Source of the DNA: Reticulitermes speratus
Lineage: Eukaryota; Arthropoda; Insecta; Blattodea; Rhinotermitidae
Reading direction: 5' to 3'
NCBI GenBank assembly: GCA_021186555.1
Contig: JAJKFL010000010.1
Location: 2,695,487-2,759,486, forward strand
Length of the DNA: 64,000 nt
Numbering within the stretch: the first letter of the stretch is position 1; each line of letters begins with the position of its first letter. This document shows, one piece after another, positions 12,101 through 20,882 of this stretch. Below the pieces are notes generated by a model that was not told where the DNA came from, made no database searches, and saw only the letters and a list, made by a program, of their open reading frames with translations. A program made the translations under genes and the position numbers.

Positions 12101-15100
12101 AACAGGAGAAGCAGAGGTAAAAGAAATTTGAAATTTTAGAAATTATGGTAGAATATGCTGTCCTATGTGGAAATTAAATTAAGAACAAAAATTTTAGTAA
12201 AACAATCAGCTGAAATGAAATGGTGAGAGGTGTGAAAAGACGAAACAGATTTGAGAGCGTATAATATATACGTATATATATATAATATATATATATATAA
12301 TATATGTGTGTGTGTGTGTGGTGGGAAATAATTGTGTGTTGTAACAAATGGAAGAGAAGACTCCATACGAAGAATAATGTGTAGAAACGGAAATGAGAGT
12401 AACCGATTTCTAAAGTTGGCTCTTCGGTATAAACCTAAAAGACACACGCACACACGCACACGCACATAACGTATATAGATGTTTTTAAGTTTTAATTCAC
12501 CGTGCATTTTATTATTTAAGATAAAACACCAACAAATGCACAAATTATAAGGTGTTGATGCTCTGACCTTTCTATCAGGAACCACATCTCCTTCCAGTAA
12601 TTAGCGCAGTCAAGGTGTGTGTTATATAACTGTTGGTTTAAAGTTGATTTCTTCTTATACAGAAATTTGAGTTCGGTATTAATTCTGTATTTGGTTGCAG
12701 CGTTATTGGTTTTATGACTCCTTTCGTTGTTTCCACTTATTTTTATGTCAACATAGGAAGGTGTGAGTTGTTCAGACCTGCAGACTTTGTTGAACCAGAT
12801 TGCCGCATTTGATTTTAGTAATTTGGTCTTGATGTTCTTGTATCGATGCACTAATTCTGCCTGTTTGGCATTCACAATTTTAAGTTTTAATTCACCGTGC
12901 ATTTTATTATTTAAGATAAAACACCAACAAAATCACAAATTATAATTTTAATTATAAAATTATAATTTGTGCATTTGTTGGTGTTTTATCTTAAAGTATA
13001 TAGATGTATAAATATGTACATATATTTTACGCTGTGCGATCCATTTGTTGTGACGCCTGTGACTTGTAATCAGTTTGTGCGACGTGCTAACTCTCCAGTC
13101 GTATTATCGTCGTTTATAGACACTGTAACACATGTTACAAACCACCGATATGCGTATATAATCACCATATAATTTAATACCTACCCACAATACTACCGAT
13201 AGTGTTAAATTCATTTTAACCAAACTTATGACATGTGTTTACAATTTCATTGATATAATTATTTATATATTAATATCATTTTCTCTGTAAAAGTAAAGGT
13301 CTCCCCTGTAACATGCCATGCAGGCACAGAGGGGAGTAGAGGTATAGTTGTGCTCATTCTTAACCTTGGCGCTGGATGTGTGTGGGTGGTCAACATCTCG
13401 CCCCGGCCGCTTTACCCCCGGCGAGGAGTCCCGGTATCTGTAGTGCAGGAGGCTGATAGGGCCCCAGGGACGGCCTAGACGAGTCTTGTTACCGCTGGGA
13501 ATTGTCCGGCTTGAGTGTAGGTTAAAAGGGCGAGTTGGATGTGAGTTGGAGAGAGAGAGAGTACGTAACCGTTCGTTACTGATTTTGGTATACACTCAAC
13601 AAAGTGAATGCTCTTTCCAATGGGTTAAAATTTATTCTTTATTACAACAATACAAACATCAAAACTCACTACAACTGGTCTGCCTTTGTCAATTACGTAA
13701 CACCAACTGGCGCGGGACACCTGGTCGTTTCTTCTTCCTACTCCCTTCCACCCCTTTACCGACATAACTTCTTATAATATAGAGGAGTGGGAGGGGAGCC
13801 GAACTGATCCATAATGTTCGGTGATGAGAATTGTTTTGTGTGCCGGCAGAGACGGAAGTATCCGCGTGCGTTGTGTTAAGAGATTGCTGTCAACCAAGTT
13901 ATAAGTGTGTAGAAAAAGTGAATAAAATAATATTAAATGTTAAACTTGTTCTTACTAAAACTGACTAGACGTAAGTCCGACTGAGATAGCCTACACGTAA
14001 AATATTCCATGAGATAGAGCATGTGAAACGCTAGCTAGTTCTTTCTCTGTGAGCTTAAAAGAAAAAAGCATCGGGCAAAATTGAGGAGAAAGACGGTAAC
14101 AGTCTGGAGAAGAGAAAATCTCTTTCCCCCCACCGGGTTTGGAATCCTGGACCTTCGAGCTTGTAGTGAGTCACTGTACACACTGAACTATCCCGGTCTT
14201 TATTTTATTATCGTAATTATAGCACAATATTTTGACGCAAAAACCAGTTATTTTAATACATATCATATGTGGTTTTCAGTACTGGAATATAAAAAAGGTT
14301 TTTTTAAAATTATCTTTCATAGGAGAACCCGTTGATTATTTAAAAAGTGCCCGTGAAGGTAACTCCTTAATCGAATCTTAGGGTGGGTACAGATTGGCCG
14401 CACCGCACCTGTATTGTAACGTTGCAGTACAGGTGCGCGGAAAACAAAACACTACGAACCCGCCGCGCACCGCCAACGAACCGTGAAGGCGTCGCGAACA
14501 CGGTGCACTTCTGCTCGGTGTTTATTCACTTTCTCAACTACAAGTATGGATTCCGAAGAAGCGTTAGCATTATTATTGTGCAGTGGTTCGTTGCTAGTAA
14601 TGGCTAATTGTAAGAAACAAAAAAAATCGTCGAAGATGGTGGCGGACGAATTTATTTAACAGTAGGCATGGTGCAGAACTTCTGCGGGATCTACAGTTCC
14701 AACACGTCAGTGGCCAGTATAAAAATTTTACAAGAATGACTCCCACGGACTTCGAAAACCAAGCAGGATACGTGGTCTACGTCACCCACATAGCTGACTT
14801 ACTTGAAGGAGGTTCGCTGCACTTTTAAACACACCACAAGACGTCCACACTGCACTTGCAAAATCTCTTTGTGATCGTCGAAAAACCGACAGAGAATGGA
14901 TCGCGACGACAGGTTCGTGGGAGGTGCACTAGTGGTGCGCAGTAGTATAAATAGACGTCCAAACTGAGCGTGCACTTGCATTGCCACGTTGCAGTACAGG
15001 TGCGGTGCGGCCAATCTGTACCCAGCTTTAAAGACGCACGGTAGGTCGAAAGGCCTAAGGACTAACAGGAGGAATAAGAAGAATGTAAGATCTCTGACCT

Positions 15101-15213
15101 GAGAGAATTTGGATCTGAAGGTACTCGGTTTGGCGGCAGTTTGGTCTTCGGCGGTTGTGTTGTGTCCTTCGTCACACAGACTGGAGCCCTCTCCCACATC
15201 GTAGGGGTAGGTC
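409..15213 (-). CDS. Tret1-like sugar transporter gene 1 (partial, exons 2-6 visible)
   Basis: This multi-exon gene for a major facilitator superfamily sugar transporter of the insect trehalose-transporter (Tret1) type would move sugar across the plasma membrane. Visible coding exons in transcript order are 15213-15099, 11798-11648, 7412-7146, 6396-6278 and 594-409. All junctions have GT/AG borders and matching phases. The encoded part covers the cytoplasmic N-terminus, the first membrane helices with the FFGRK loop motif, and the PETPIW motif that starts the central loop. The second half lies left of the window. No first exon with an ATG was found for it. It is a tandem paralogue of the gene at 31745-46919, with equal exon lengths. 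Trehalose as substrate is inferred from family resemblance only. Confidence 0.85.
823..1055 (+). mobile_element. SINE family D copy (tRNA-like head)
   Basis: The repeat begins CCATGGCTCAG and has a B-box-like GGGTTCGATCCC, followed by a pyrimidine-rich body with CAATGCTCC-like and CAACGCC motifs and a tail GTGTCGTTAAATGACATAAT. The same arrangement recurs at 20883-21075 and, greatly expanded, at 47154-48395. Family name unknown. Confidence 0.6.
1219..2050. repeat. 18-bp minisatellite, about 46 copies
   Basis: The tandem unit is CATACCTGTAGCTTTAGA with recurring variants (CATACTTG, GATATACC) and a few 17-bp units. Because the unit is 18 bp, reading frames stay open and the minus strand reads as repeated MSKATG. 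The array lies downstream of gene 1 exon 6 on the plus axis, inside the intron upstream of that exon. I see no evidence that it is translated. Confidence 0.95.
2060..3045. other. Intronic stretch without recognised feature
   Basis: AT-rich intron sequence of gene 1 with a short (TAA) run near 2277-2300. No exon with usable borders and no family resemblance was seen. Confidence 0.5.
3048..3335 (+). mobile_element. RTE-like LINE 3' end, fragment
   Basis: Encodes the degraded C-terminal end of a non-LTR reverse transcriptase: HTIKRRKANWIGHILRRN, then EGKLEG, TGRRGRRRKQLLDDLKEK and FGRGYGPVVRQ in two frames (frameshift near 3150). The stop is followed by an (AATG)n tail at 3308-3333. The same terminus occurs at 28405, 43562 and 61060. 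It is severely 5'-truncated and dead. Confidence 0.85.
3947..4804 (+). pseudogene. Non-LTR reverse transcriptase, C-terminal 285 aa
   Basis: An open frame starting at the reverse transcriptase core: LGPLLFLAYVNDI, then FADDCIIYR (the catalytic YxDD-type box, here FADD), NPGKSKAVSFNR and the thumb motif FKYLGIIIRSDLSW. The C-terminal part has LVRPILEYGAVCWDPY and ends SWNQLPPSVL..STFKKRVKK, typical of Jockey/CR1-type LINE ORF2. Endonuclease and N-terminal RT are missing, so this is a 5'-truncated copy rather than a host gene. The frame has no stop, suggesting it is not very old. The ATG at 3947 is incidental. Confidence 0.9.
5843..6044 (+). repeat. 49-bp tandem repeat, 4 copies, in LINE tail
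   Basis: Four copies of a 49-bp unit containing CATTTGTATTGTGTGTACT and ACTGCCACCGGGTG. It is the reverse complement of the unit that is amplified to about 37 copies at 17452-19264. Confidence 0.95.
6058..6136 (+). repeat. (TAA)n microsatellite
   Basis: About 26 TAA units with one interruption, forming the 3' terminus of the upstream LINE. Confidence 0.97.
6278..6396 (-). CDS. Tret1-like gene 1, exon 5
   Basis: Acceptor tttgcag and donor gtaggg bound 119 nt, entering with 2 nt of a split glycine codon and leaving in phase 0. The peptide IMVQMSFFVVYLMGN and TTWRIAAGISASLP forms a membrane helix, a short loop and the next helix of the N-terminal bundle. The paralogous exon at 42713-42831 has the same length and phase. 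Confidence 0.88.
6795..7047 (-). mobile_element. SINE family A (tRNA-Leu-like head), full copy
   Basis: Read on the minus strand it begins AGCCGATCCCAGTGGCC, followed by GCGGTCTAAGGCGTGGG (A-box region resembling tRNA-Leu) and GGTTCGAATCCCG (B box). The body contains GAGGTCTCTGCGACGAGC and GAGTCCTACCGAGTGTGG, and the end is GGGGCTGTCGAGCCATTGA. At least nine copies or fragments occur in the window. Confidence 0.88.
7146..7412 (-). CDS. Tret1-like gene 1, exon 4 (helices 2-4)
   Basis: A 267-nt exon with acceptor gttccag and donor gtgtgg. It enters with 2 nt and leaves with 1 nt of split codons, both completed correctly by its neighbours. The peptide has SIAYLCQPFGSVMSG, the conserved loop VEFFGRKWSM (MFS motif between helices 2 and 3) and GIGIGFMEAPIMTY, characteristic of sugar transporters. 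A second possible acceptor upstream (cttcag) was not preferred because the paralogue supports the chosen one. Confidence 0.92.
7690..7812 (+). mobile_element. Repeat family E fragment
   Basis: Contains GGGGGTAAAGGCGGCCGGTG, GTAGGGCTGAC, CAACCTCCTGGGACCC and TCCAGGCCTGTA. It is the 3' half of the repeat at 59450-59712, whose head looks tRNA-derived. Confidence 0.65.
7813..8283. other. Intron of gene 1, no recognised feature
   Basis: AT-rich sequence between a SINE fragment and the large minisatellite. Nothing coding or repetitive was recognised. Confidence 0.5.
8284..11612. repeat. 57-66-bp minisatellite, about 55 copies, derived from gene 1 exon 3 boundary
   Basis: The tandem unit contains GTTGATCAACACCCCTTCTT, CAGTGACATTGTTACYACAC and CGTGACTCATCATGA. 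Units are about 66 bp on the left and a 56-57-bp deletion type dominates from 11030 on. On the minus strand the unit aligns with the last ~35 nt of exon 3 plus its donor and the intron start: GATCAACAGT, ATGA, GTAA and GTCA..GAA.TGG all line up at the same spacing. Translated, DGLRINSYEASWLG of the exon corresponds to EGVLINSHDESRCG of the units. The array occupies the intron immediately 3' of that exon. Confidence 0.93.
11648..11798 (-). CDS. Tret1-like gene 1, exon 3 (helix 1)
   Basis: Acceptor ttttgcag and donor gtaatg bound 151 nt (50 codons plus 1 nt). The peptide LLANVATQLLVLDLCMSFGF is transmembrane helix 1, followed by an extracellular loop rich in D/E/G and ending YEASWL. It enters in phase 0 from the exon at 15099-15213 to give FSQ-LLANVA. 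The loop is five residues longer than in gene 2. Its 3' end is the seed of the adjoining minisatellite. Confidence 0.92.
11805..12480. other. Gene 1 intron with TA/TG microsatellite
   Basis: Contains an (AT)n/(GT)n tract at about 12263-12320 and an ACACGC-rich run at 12440-12466. No exon signals were found. Confidence 0.6.
12485..12998 (-). mobile_element. Penelope-like element remnant (inverted terminal repeat, ORF start, direct repeat)
   Basis: On the minus strand, two inverted copies of a ~38-bp sequence containing TTTGTTGGTGTTTTATCTTA (12925-12996) form a hairpin. A frame opening ATGCACGGTGAA (12902) follows, then a third, direct copy of the same 38 bp and the same ATGCACGGTGAATTAAA start (12507). 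Inverted plus direct pseudo-LTR copies around a truncated ORF are the arrangement known for Penelope-like elements. It sits in the intron between gene 1 exons 2 and 3. Confidence 0.7.
12556..12902 (-). pseudogene. Penelope-like ORF, N-terminal fragment
   Basis: About 115 codons starting MHGELKLKIVNAKQAELVHR, then IKTKLLKSNAAIWFNKVC and an Asn/Lys-rich part ending LDCANYWKEMWFLI. The basic, RT-lacking composition and the position right after the pseudo-LTR suggest the N-terminal region of a Penelope-like reverse transcriptase ORF. It breaks off into the direct repeat at 12556, so RT and GIY-YIG domains are absent. The family call rests on architecture plus remembered similarity and needs a search. 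Confidence 0.6.
13296..13470 (-). mobile_element. SINE family B, 3' two-thirds
   Basis: Contains the family B body: GAGGGGAGTAGAGGTATAG, GGCGCTGGATG, GGCCGCTTTACCCCCGG and TGCAGGAGGCTGATAGGGCC. The tRNA-like head is missing or diverged. Confidence 0.7.
13475..14080. other. Unassigned intronic sequence
   Basis: Contains a GAGAGAGAGAGAG run at 13547-13560. The remainder shows no recognisable coding or repeat signature, though it could be an unrecognised LTR fragment. Confidence 0.4.
14125..14196 (-). mobile_element. SINE family B head fragment
   Basis: On the minus strand ACCGGGATAGTTCAGTGTG and the degenerate B box GGATTCCAAACCCGGTGG match the tRNA-like head of family B. The body is absent. 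Confidence 0.6.
14381..15027. mobile_element. PIF/Harbinger-type DNA transposon derivative
   Basis: Terminal inverted repeats of about 45 bp: GGTACAGATTGGCCGCACCG at the left, and its complement CGGTGCGGCCAATCTGTACC at the right. Both are flanked by TTA (14378-14380 and 15028-15030), the 3-bp target duplication typical of Harbinger elements. The interior keeps a piece of transposase. It lies 72 bp downstream of gene 1 exon 2 on the coding strand, inside the intron. Confidence 0.82.
14546..14762 (+). pseudogene. Harbinger transposase N-terminal remnant, frameshifted
   Basis: The frame starts MDSEEALALLLCSG and continues in the +1 frame with RHGAELLRDLQFQ and YKNFTRMTPTDFEN, the N-terminal signature of PIF/Harbinger nucleases. 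The catalytic part is deleted. One frameshift lies near 14620-14640. Non-functional. Confidence 0.78.
15099..15213 (-). CDS. Tret1-like gene 1, exon 2 (N-terminal cytoplasmic tail)
   Basis: Acceptor ctgttgcag and donor gtcaga bound 115 nt: one nucleotide completes a split codon, then 38 codons from TYPYDVGEGSSLCDEGHNTT to FRSKFSQ. It leaves in phase 0 and joins LLANVA of exon 3. The hydrophilic sequence fits the cytoplasmic N-terminus. It needs an upstream exon ending with 2 nt of a codon; the only such exon found on this strand is at 46873-46919, beyond gene 2. Gene 2 shows no counterpart of this exon. Confidence 0.8.
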
Positions 15214-15427
15214 CTGCAACAGTGCAATGCAGTTAGGGATAGATTGCCTTGAGTCGGTGACACGGAGACACAGGAAAGCGAGATGCGTCTGTCAGCAAGT
15301 TTTGTGTCTGAGAGTACTGAAAAAAAATCTTCATGAAATACGTTATTACGAGTCGTCACTAGATTTTGTGAGCAGAACTGGAGATGGAATTAAACAGAGA
15401 TTTGTCAGTCAAAGGAATAAGTCCATT

Positions 15428-15600
15428 CCTTTTAGGCGCGCTCGCAAAATTGCGACTAGCGACTAAGAGCGTCATGTCTGTCTGTCCGTCCGCATGGAAC
15501 AACTCGGCTCCCACTGCACGGATTTTCATGAAATTTGATATTTCAGTATTTTTCAAAAATCTGCAGAGAAAATTCAAGTTTCATTAAAATCTGAGAAGAA
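15428..15600 (+). repeat. Dispersed repeat family F, copy 1
   Basis: Shares GCGCTCGCAAAATTGCGA, TCTGTCTGTCCGTCC and ATGGAACAACTC with copies at 30872-31020 and 61968-62160. Type unknown; no inverted termini were seen. Confidence 0.6.
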
Positions 15601-16360
15601 TAACGGGTACTTTACACGAAGACCTATGTACATTTATGGTAATATCTCGCTGAATTCTTCTTAGGATGAGAACTTTTTCAGACAAATTTGTAGAGGAAAT
15701 CAAAACACACATTTTATGTTCAATAACTTTTTCCCGAAAATCGTACCGTTTATGAGATAATGTGGAAAAATATGGTAGAGCCAGACAGACCACAAATGAC
15801 AATATAATATGGCGTATGCGCTTTGCATGCTGGATAACTAAGGCTACAGACACACACTCACAATATGTAATACTTATTGCTTTTCCACGGCAACAATGGT
15901 TACGCGAACGTGCCTCAATGGTACGTTATACGTACACTTCCTGTCATGTTACAAATTATTATATTTTAGTGTCTGTATAATTCTGTTACATTGAACTCAG
16001 TTCTGCACCACTTTCGTGAGACACAAATCCTCATACCCTACTTCACTGTAGTCTTCAACTCTTCCGGTATGTGACGCCGTGTCTTTATATGAGTGCTTCG
16101 AAAGGTAATGTCTTCATCTTCAAGGGTTAGGCAGTCCAAGAACACTGCTTGACCGCTTAATGTGAAGACAATACGTGTCTTCGAAGCGTAAAGCTCCACT
16201 CACGCAACGACACAGAATCACATCCCTGAAGACCTGAATTCTCGACTCTAGCACTCACTATGATCTGTCGTAATCTTTACTTTCTGGTCTTCAGATTCTG
16301 AGTTGTCCATTTCTGTTTGTGATTCAAAAATACACCTGACATATATTGAGAACCAATTGT
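15600..16360. other. Region without recognised feature
   Basis: A long intron or intergenic stretch upstream of gene 1 exon 2. Contains no exon with acceptable borders that I can recognise. Confidence 0.4.
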
Positions 16361-16364
16361 CTTC

Positions 16365-16480
16365 TGGACTTTGTCCATCGTCCGGATAAAATATAAAAAT
16401 AAACAAAATCACGACGTTTCGGAAGCTGGTTCTTCTAACGTCTTCAGGTGAAGGGAGAGGAGACACCGACTCAGATGGAT
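16365..16480 (-). mobile_element. Hammerhead-bearing repeat (GTCCGG type)
   Basis: Contains TTCTGGACTTTGTCCATCGT and a hammerhead-like block. The same consensus, split by an insertion, lies at 35130-35161 and 35571-35680. Confidence 0.6.
16409..16451 (-). ncRNA. Hammerhead-ribozyme-like motif
   Basis: Minus strand: TCAC, CTGAAGA, a stem II with AGAAG..CTTC, then GAAACGTC and GTGA. The flanking TCAC/GTGA can form stem I, and stem III is only AC/GT without a loop. Cleavage is predicted after GTC. Activity is inferred. Confidence 0.5.
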
Positions 16481-16708
16481 CGTTTAGACCGAGCTAATCT
16501 CAATCACTGGACAAAGACACTGGTCCAGAAGACAATTAGTTCTCAATATCATATACACGTGACAGAATTGTGAATGCGTGATTATAAAACTCCATCGAAT
16601 TTTTGGGTGTTGTGGGAGAGAAATTATGCTCATTGAATTTTTGAGATTTGAAATCTCGCCTGCTGGAAATATGGAACTTATGTCTCTAGGCAATTTTTTC
16701 TGTCACCA

Positions 16709-16826
16709 ATGGCTCGACAGCCCTAGTGGGCCAAGGCCTCTTCATTATCAAGGCATCATGATCACACTCAGACACACCACACTCGGTAGGACTCCTCTGG
16801 ACGAGTGATGAGCCTGACGCAGAGTG
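16709..16826 (-). mobile_element. SINE family A, 3' part
   Basis: Contains the family end (AATGGCTCGACAGCCC complement) and GGTAGGACTCCTCTGGACGA. It is truncated before the tRNA-like head. Confidence 0.8.
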
Positions 16827-17057
16827 TTGCATATAGTAGCATAGGTGAAAATATTGTAGTGTACGGGGGTTATTAATTACGGTTTCAATGTTTAATTTTT
16901 ATTCCGAATGCTAGACATAAGTTTTACCAGACAGTTGATGTAACATCTCAGTGTGTTAACCCGCTGTTATCAATAGCAGACATGTAACGAAGTCCACTGC
17001 TAGCCTTCAAGTTCAAGACAGCATTCTAAAAAAACAACGGAGTAGTACCGAGAAATC

Positions 17058-17290
17058 TGCCTCGGTGGACTAGTGGTTAGCGTGCTCGCCACTGGACCCA
17101 AGGTTGTGGGTTCAAAGTAGATGGATTTTTTAAAGGTGATAAAAATCCGTAGCACCACTTCCTTAGGAGGGGAAGTAAAGCCGTCTGTCCCATGTCGTAG
17201 ATTTACGGCATGTAAAAGTACCTTACGGGCATAGAGATGTTCGTAAGCAAAATTTGCCGGCCATTTTTTACCCACATTCTCCTGATCGGC
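17058..17290 (+). mobile_element. SINE family C, copy 1 (tRNA-like head)
   Basis: Head GCCTCGGTGGACTAGTGGTT with AGCGTGCTCGCC resembles the A-box half of tRNA-Asp/Glu-type genes. The body has AGCACCACTTCCTTAGGAGG and GTCGTAGATTTACGG. The second copy is at 41095-41300. Confidence 0.75.
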
Positions 17291-17404
17291 TGCTAGAGGG
17301 CTCTAGCGGTCCTATCAGGATGAATAGAATCGTACACGGCGGAAGGCAACGGAAACCACCGCTGGTAAAATTCTCCCATGACAACCTATGGCTTCGTGCC
17401 AGTA

Positions 17405-19480
17405 GGGTCACAACACTCAGAAATTATTATTATTATTACTTACTGCAATTGGGTTTTCACCGGTGGCAGTAGTCCTTACACTAGTACACACAATACAAAT
17501 GTTTTCACCGGTGGCAGTAGTCCTTACACTAGTACACACAATACAAATGTTTTCACCCGGTGGCAGTAGTCCTTACACTAGTACACACAATACAAATGTT
17601 TTCACCCGGTGGCAGTAGTCCTTACACTAGTACACACAATACAAATGTTTTCACCCGGTGGCAGTAGTCCTTACACTAGTACACACAATACAAATGTTTT
17701 CACCCGGTGGCAGTAGTCCTTACACTAGTACACACAATACAAATGTTTTCACCCGGTGGCAGTAGTCCTTACACTAGTACACACAATACAAATGTTTTCA
17801 CCCGGTGGCAGTAGTCCTTACACTAGTACACACAATACAAATGTTTTCACCCGGTGGCAGTAGTCCTTACACTAGTACACACAATACAAATGTTTTCACC
17901 CGGTGGCAGTAGTCCTTACACTAGTACACACAATACAAATGTTTTCACCCGGTGGCAGTAGTCCTTACACTAGTACACACAATACAAATGTTTTCACCCG
18001 GTGGCAGTAGTCCTTACACTAGTACACACAATACAAATGTTTTCACCCGGTGGCAGTAGTCCTTACACTAGTACACACAATACAAATGTTTTCACCCGGT
18101 GGCAGTAGTCCTTACACTAGTACACACAATACAAATGTTTTCACCCGGTGGCAGTAGTCCTTACACTAGTACACACAATACAAATGTTTTCACCCGGTGG
18201 CAGTAGTCCTTACACTAGTACACACAATACAAATGTTTTCACCCGGTGGCAGTAGTCCTTACACTAGTACACACAATACAAATGTTTTCACCCGGTGGCA
18301 GTAGTCCTTACACTAGTACACACAATACAAATGTTTTCACCCGGTGGCAGTAGTCCTTACACTAGTACACACAATACAAATGTTTTCACCCGGTGGCAGT
18401 AGTCCTTACACTAGTACACACAATACAAATGTTTTCACCCGGTGGCAGTAGTCCTTACACTAGTACACACAATACAAATGTTTTCACCCGGTGGCAGTAG
18501 TCCTTACACTAGTACACACAATACAAATGTTTTCACCCGGTGGCAGTAGTCCTTACACTAGTACACACAATACAAATGTTTTCACCCGGTGGCAGTAGTC
18601 CTTACACTAGTACACACAATACAAATGTTTTCACCCGGTGGCAGTAGTCCTTACACTAGTACACACAATACAAATGTTTTCACCCGGTGGCAGTAGTCCT
18701 TACACTAGTACACACAATACAAATGTTTTCACCCGGTGGCAGTAGTCCTTACACTAGTACACACAATACAAATGTTTTCACCCGGTGGCAGTAGTCCTTA
18801 CACTAGTACACACAATACAAATGTTTTCACCCGGTGGCAGTAGTCCTTACACTAGTACACACAATACAAATGTTTTCACCCGGTGGCAGTAGTCCTTACA
18901 CTAGTACACACAATACAAATGTTTTCACCCGGTGGCAGTAGTCCTTACACTAGTACACACAATACAAATGTTTTCACCCGGTGGCAGTAGTCCTTACACT
19001 AGTACACACAATACAAATGTTTTCACCCGGTGGCAGTAGTCCTTACACTAGTACACACAATACAAATGTTTTCACCCGGTGGCAGTAGTCCTTACACTAG
19101 TACACACAATACAAATGTTTTCACCCGGTGGCAGTAGTCCTTACACTAGTACACACAATACAAATGTTTTCACCCGGTGGCAGTAGTCCTTACACTAGTA
19201 CACACAATACAAATGTTTTCACCCGGTGGCAGTAGTCCTTACACTAGTACACACAATACAAATGGACATATAATATACATAAAAGTAACAATACAATACA
19301 AACTATACACAATTACAAAACAATACATACAGTAAATACAAGTACACACATTAGAACGCCATTCACACATTACAAAAACATCCACACCTTAACAAAAACA
19401 CCCACACACAATACAAACAAAACACACGCACATTACAAAAACACCCACAAATTAAATAATACAAAAACAACAAAACACAC
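17405..19480 (-). mobile_element. LINE 3' end, second copy, with expanded 49-bp array
   Basis: In reverse orientation it repeats the 3' end of the LINE at 3940-6140: a short (TAA)n (17420-17437), the sequence CTTACTGCAATTGGG, 49-bp units, then the T/G-rich untranslated region (19265-19480, e.g. ACATACAGTAAATACAAG). No RT frame remains, so the insertion is strongly 5'-truncated. Confidence 0.85.
17452..19264 (-). repeat. 49-bp tandem array, about 37 nearly identical copies
   Basis: The unit contains TTTTCACCCGGTGGCAGTAG and TCCTTACACTAGTACACACA, with a period of 49 bp. The first two units on the left have one C fewer (48 bp); the others look identical to the eye. High homogeneity indicates recent expansion. 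There are no unique spacers. Confidence 0.97.
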
Positions 19481-20005
19481 ATACTGCAAAAAGAAAGAGT
19501 TGTTAAGCCTAACCTAAAACCTAACGTAAAAGAATCAGAGTTAAAAGTAATTTCGTATACCAAGCAATGAGCCAAACACTATACAAAAATAAAATTCCAT
19601 GTTTTCAAAAAATGATACAAAAAAATGAGTATAAACGACTCGGTAATAATAGTACCGAGAAGGAGCAATGTTCTCTCCCAGCCGGACTATCTTATATGAT
19701 AACGAGGGTGAAAACAAATTGTATAAAAACCTAGGAAACGATGAATCAGGGCTTTTTGTTGATTCGGAGAGTTCCAGCTTCATGGAGGAGACGGGCTGTT
19801 CTCTCTAAAGAGCCGCTACTGCCATAGTCAGGCAGAAGAGTAATACTTCTTGAAGTCCAGATGTTCGGCTATTTTAGCCTGTTACTTCGTAATAAATATC
19901 TTTTAGCTGCAGTAATCAGCGTTATTCATAGAACCAGCAGCACCTGCATTTCCCAAAGGATCCGCTCGCCTTAGCCAACTGAAAATCCTAGCTCAGGATA
20001 CAACA
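19481..20005. other. Unassigned sequence
   Basis: Contains ACGTAAAAGAATCAGAG and an ATG-headed minus frame (19783, MKLELSES...) with a weak donor. It may be part of an unrecognised LTR or LINE untranslated region, but I cannot assign it. Confidence 0.35.
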
Positions 20006-20008
20006 ATA

Positions 20009-20139
20009 GACCTCTGCCTGACGACACACAACACTCACAAGAGACAGACATATGCCCCCGGCGGTACTCGAACCCACAATCCCAACAAGCGAGCAGCTGC
20101 AGAGCCACGCCTTAGACGGCGCGGCCACTGGGATCGGCT
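20009..20139 (-). mobile_element. SINE family A, head half
   Basis: Minus strand AGCCGATCCCAGTGGCCGCG through the B-box-like GGGTTCGAGTACCGCC to GTGTTGTGTGTCG. It is truncated at the 3' side. Confidence 0.8.
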
Positions 20140-20559
20140 CAGGTAATTTATATGTAGCACAATTATCGATGAAATGAGATTTAAATACCTGGAAGATTGA
20201 TCGAAGTGATATTCGGTACAGCGATGCTCCCCGTGCGAAGGCATCCTCTTTGCTCGAATCCTGGATTTCAACTGACACTGTGCTGATAGACAACGTTGGT
20301 TTTCATTACTAATTGGAGCGACAGAGGATCTTGATAAGGACACAGTGTCAACACTGTTGCCTGTTGAGAACATTGACGTGCCTCATAGTGACAAAACAGG
20401 AATTTCAAAAGAAACCTCAAAATGTGTAAAAATTTTAACGACATTTTAAGCTTTTAATACACATACGATTTAAGAGCTCAAAGTAGAGCTTGAAAACAAT
20501 AGATTGATATTTTAAAGTTTTACTCATATGGATGTAAGAACTTATACAATAGATGTATA

Positions 20560-20690
20560 GTCTGTGCTTTAATACTGTGACCCCCTGAGGATGGCTGTTA
20601 ACAAGCCGAAATACGTATAATTGATACTATTGTAAGATATTGTGCATTAAGTTGGTACAATAAAATACTTTTCAAAACAGGAATGTTTAT
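20560..20690 (+). mobile_element. Penelope-like repeat arm, degenerate hammerhead
   Basis: Contains GTGACCCCCTGAGGATGGCT, GTTAACAAGCC and GAAATACGTA: the hammerhead box order is kept but the stem III/cleavage segment is altered. A single arm; no partner was found. Confidence 0.5.
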
Positions 20691-20882
20691 ACTAAGTTGG
20701 ATGTTTGATAGACACTGTATCAACTGCAAACTTTATTTGCACAAAGATCGTAAATCTCATACACGTGGAGAATGCTTTATCCGTCTGCGTGTGTAATCTG
20801 GACTATAGACAGTAAAATCAGGATACATTAAATGTATATGGAGTCAAAAATTTTCTTAGTGTATTTCATAAAGAGTTGAGGA

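Noticed and set aside
17452-19264. Regular array that might look like CRISPR
   Set aside because: Units are contiguous 49-bp copies without unique spacers, in an insect-like genome, and belong to a LINE 3' end.
19733-19783. Candidate first exon for gene 1 (MKLELSESTKSPDSS)
   Set aside because: The donor AGgttttta is weak and the phase match has a one-in-three chance; the flank looks like unclassified mobile-element sequence.
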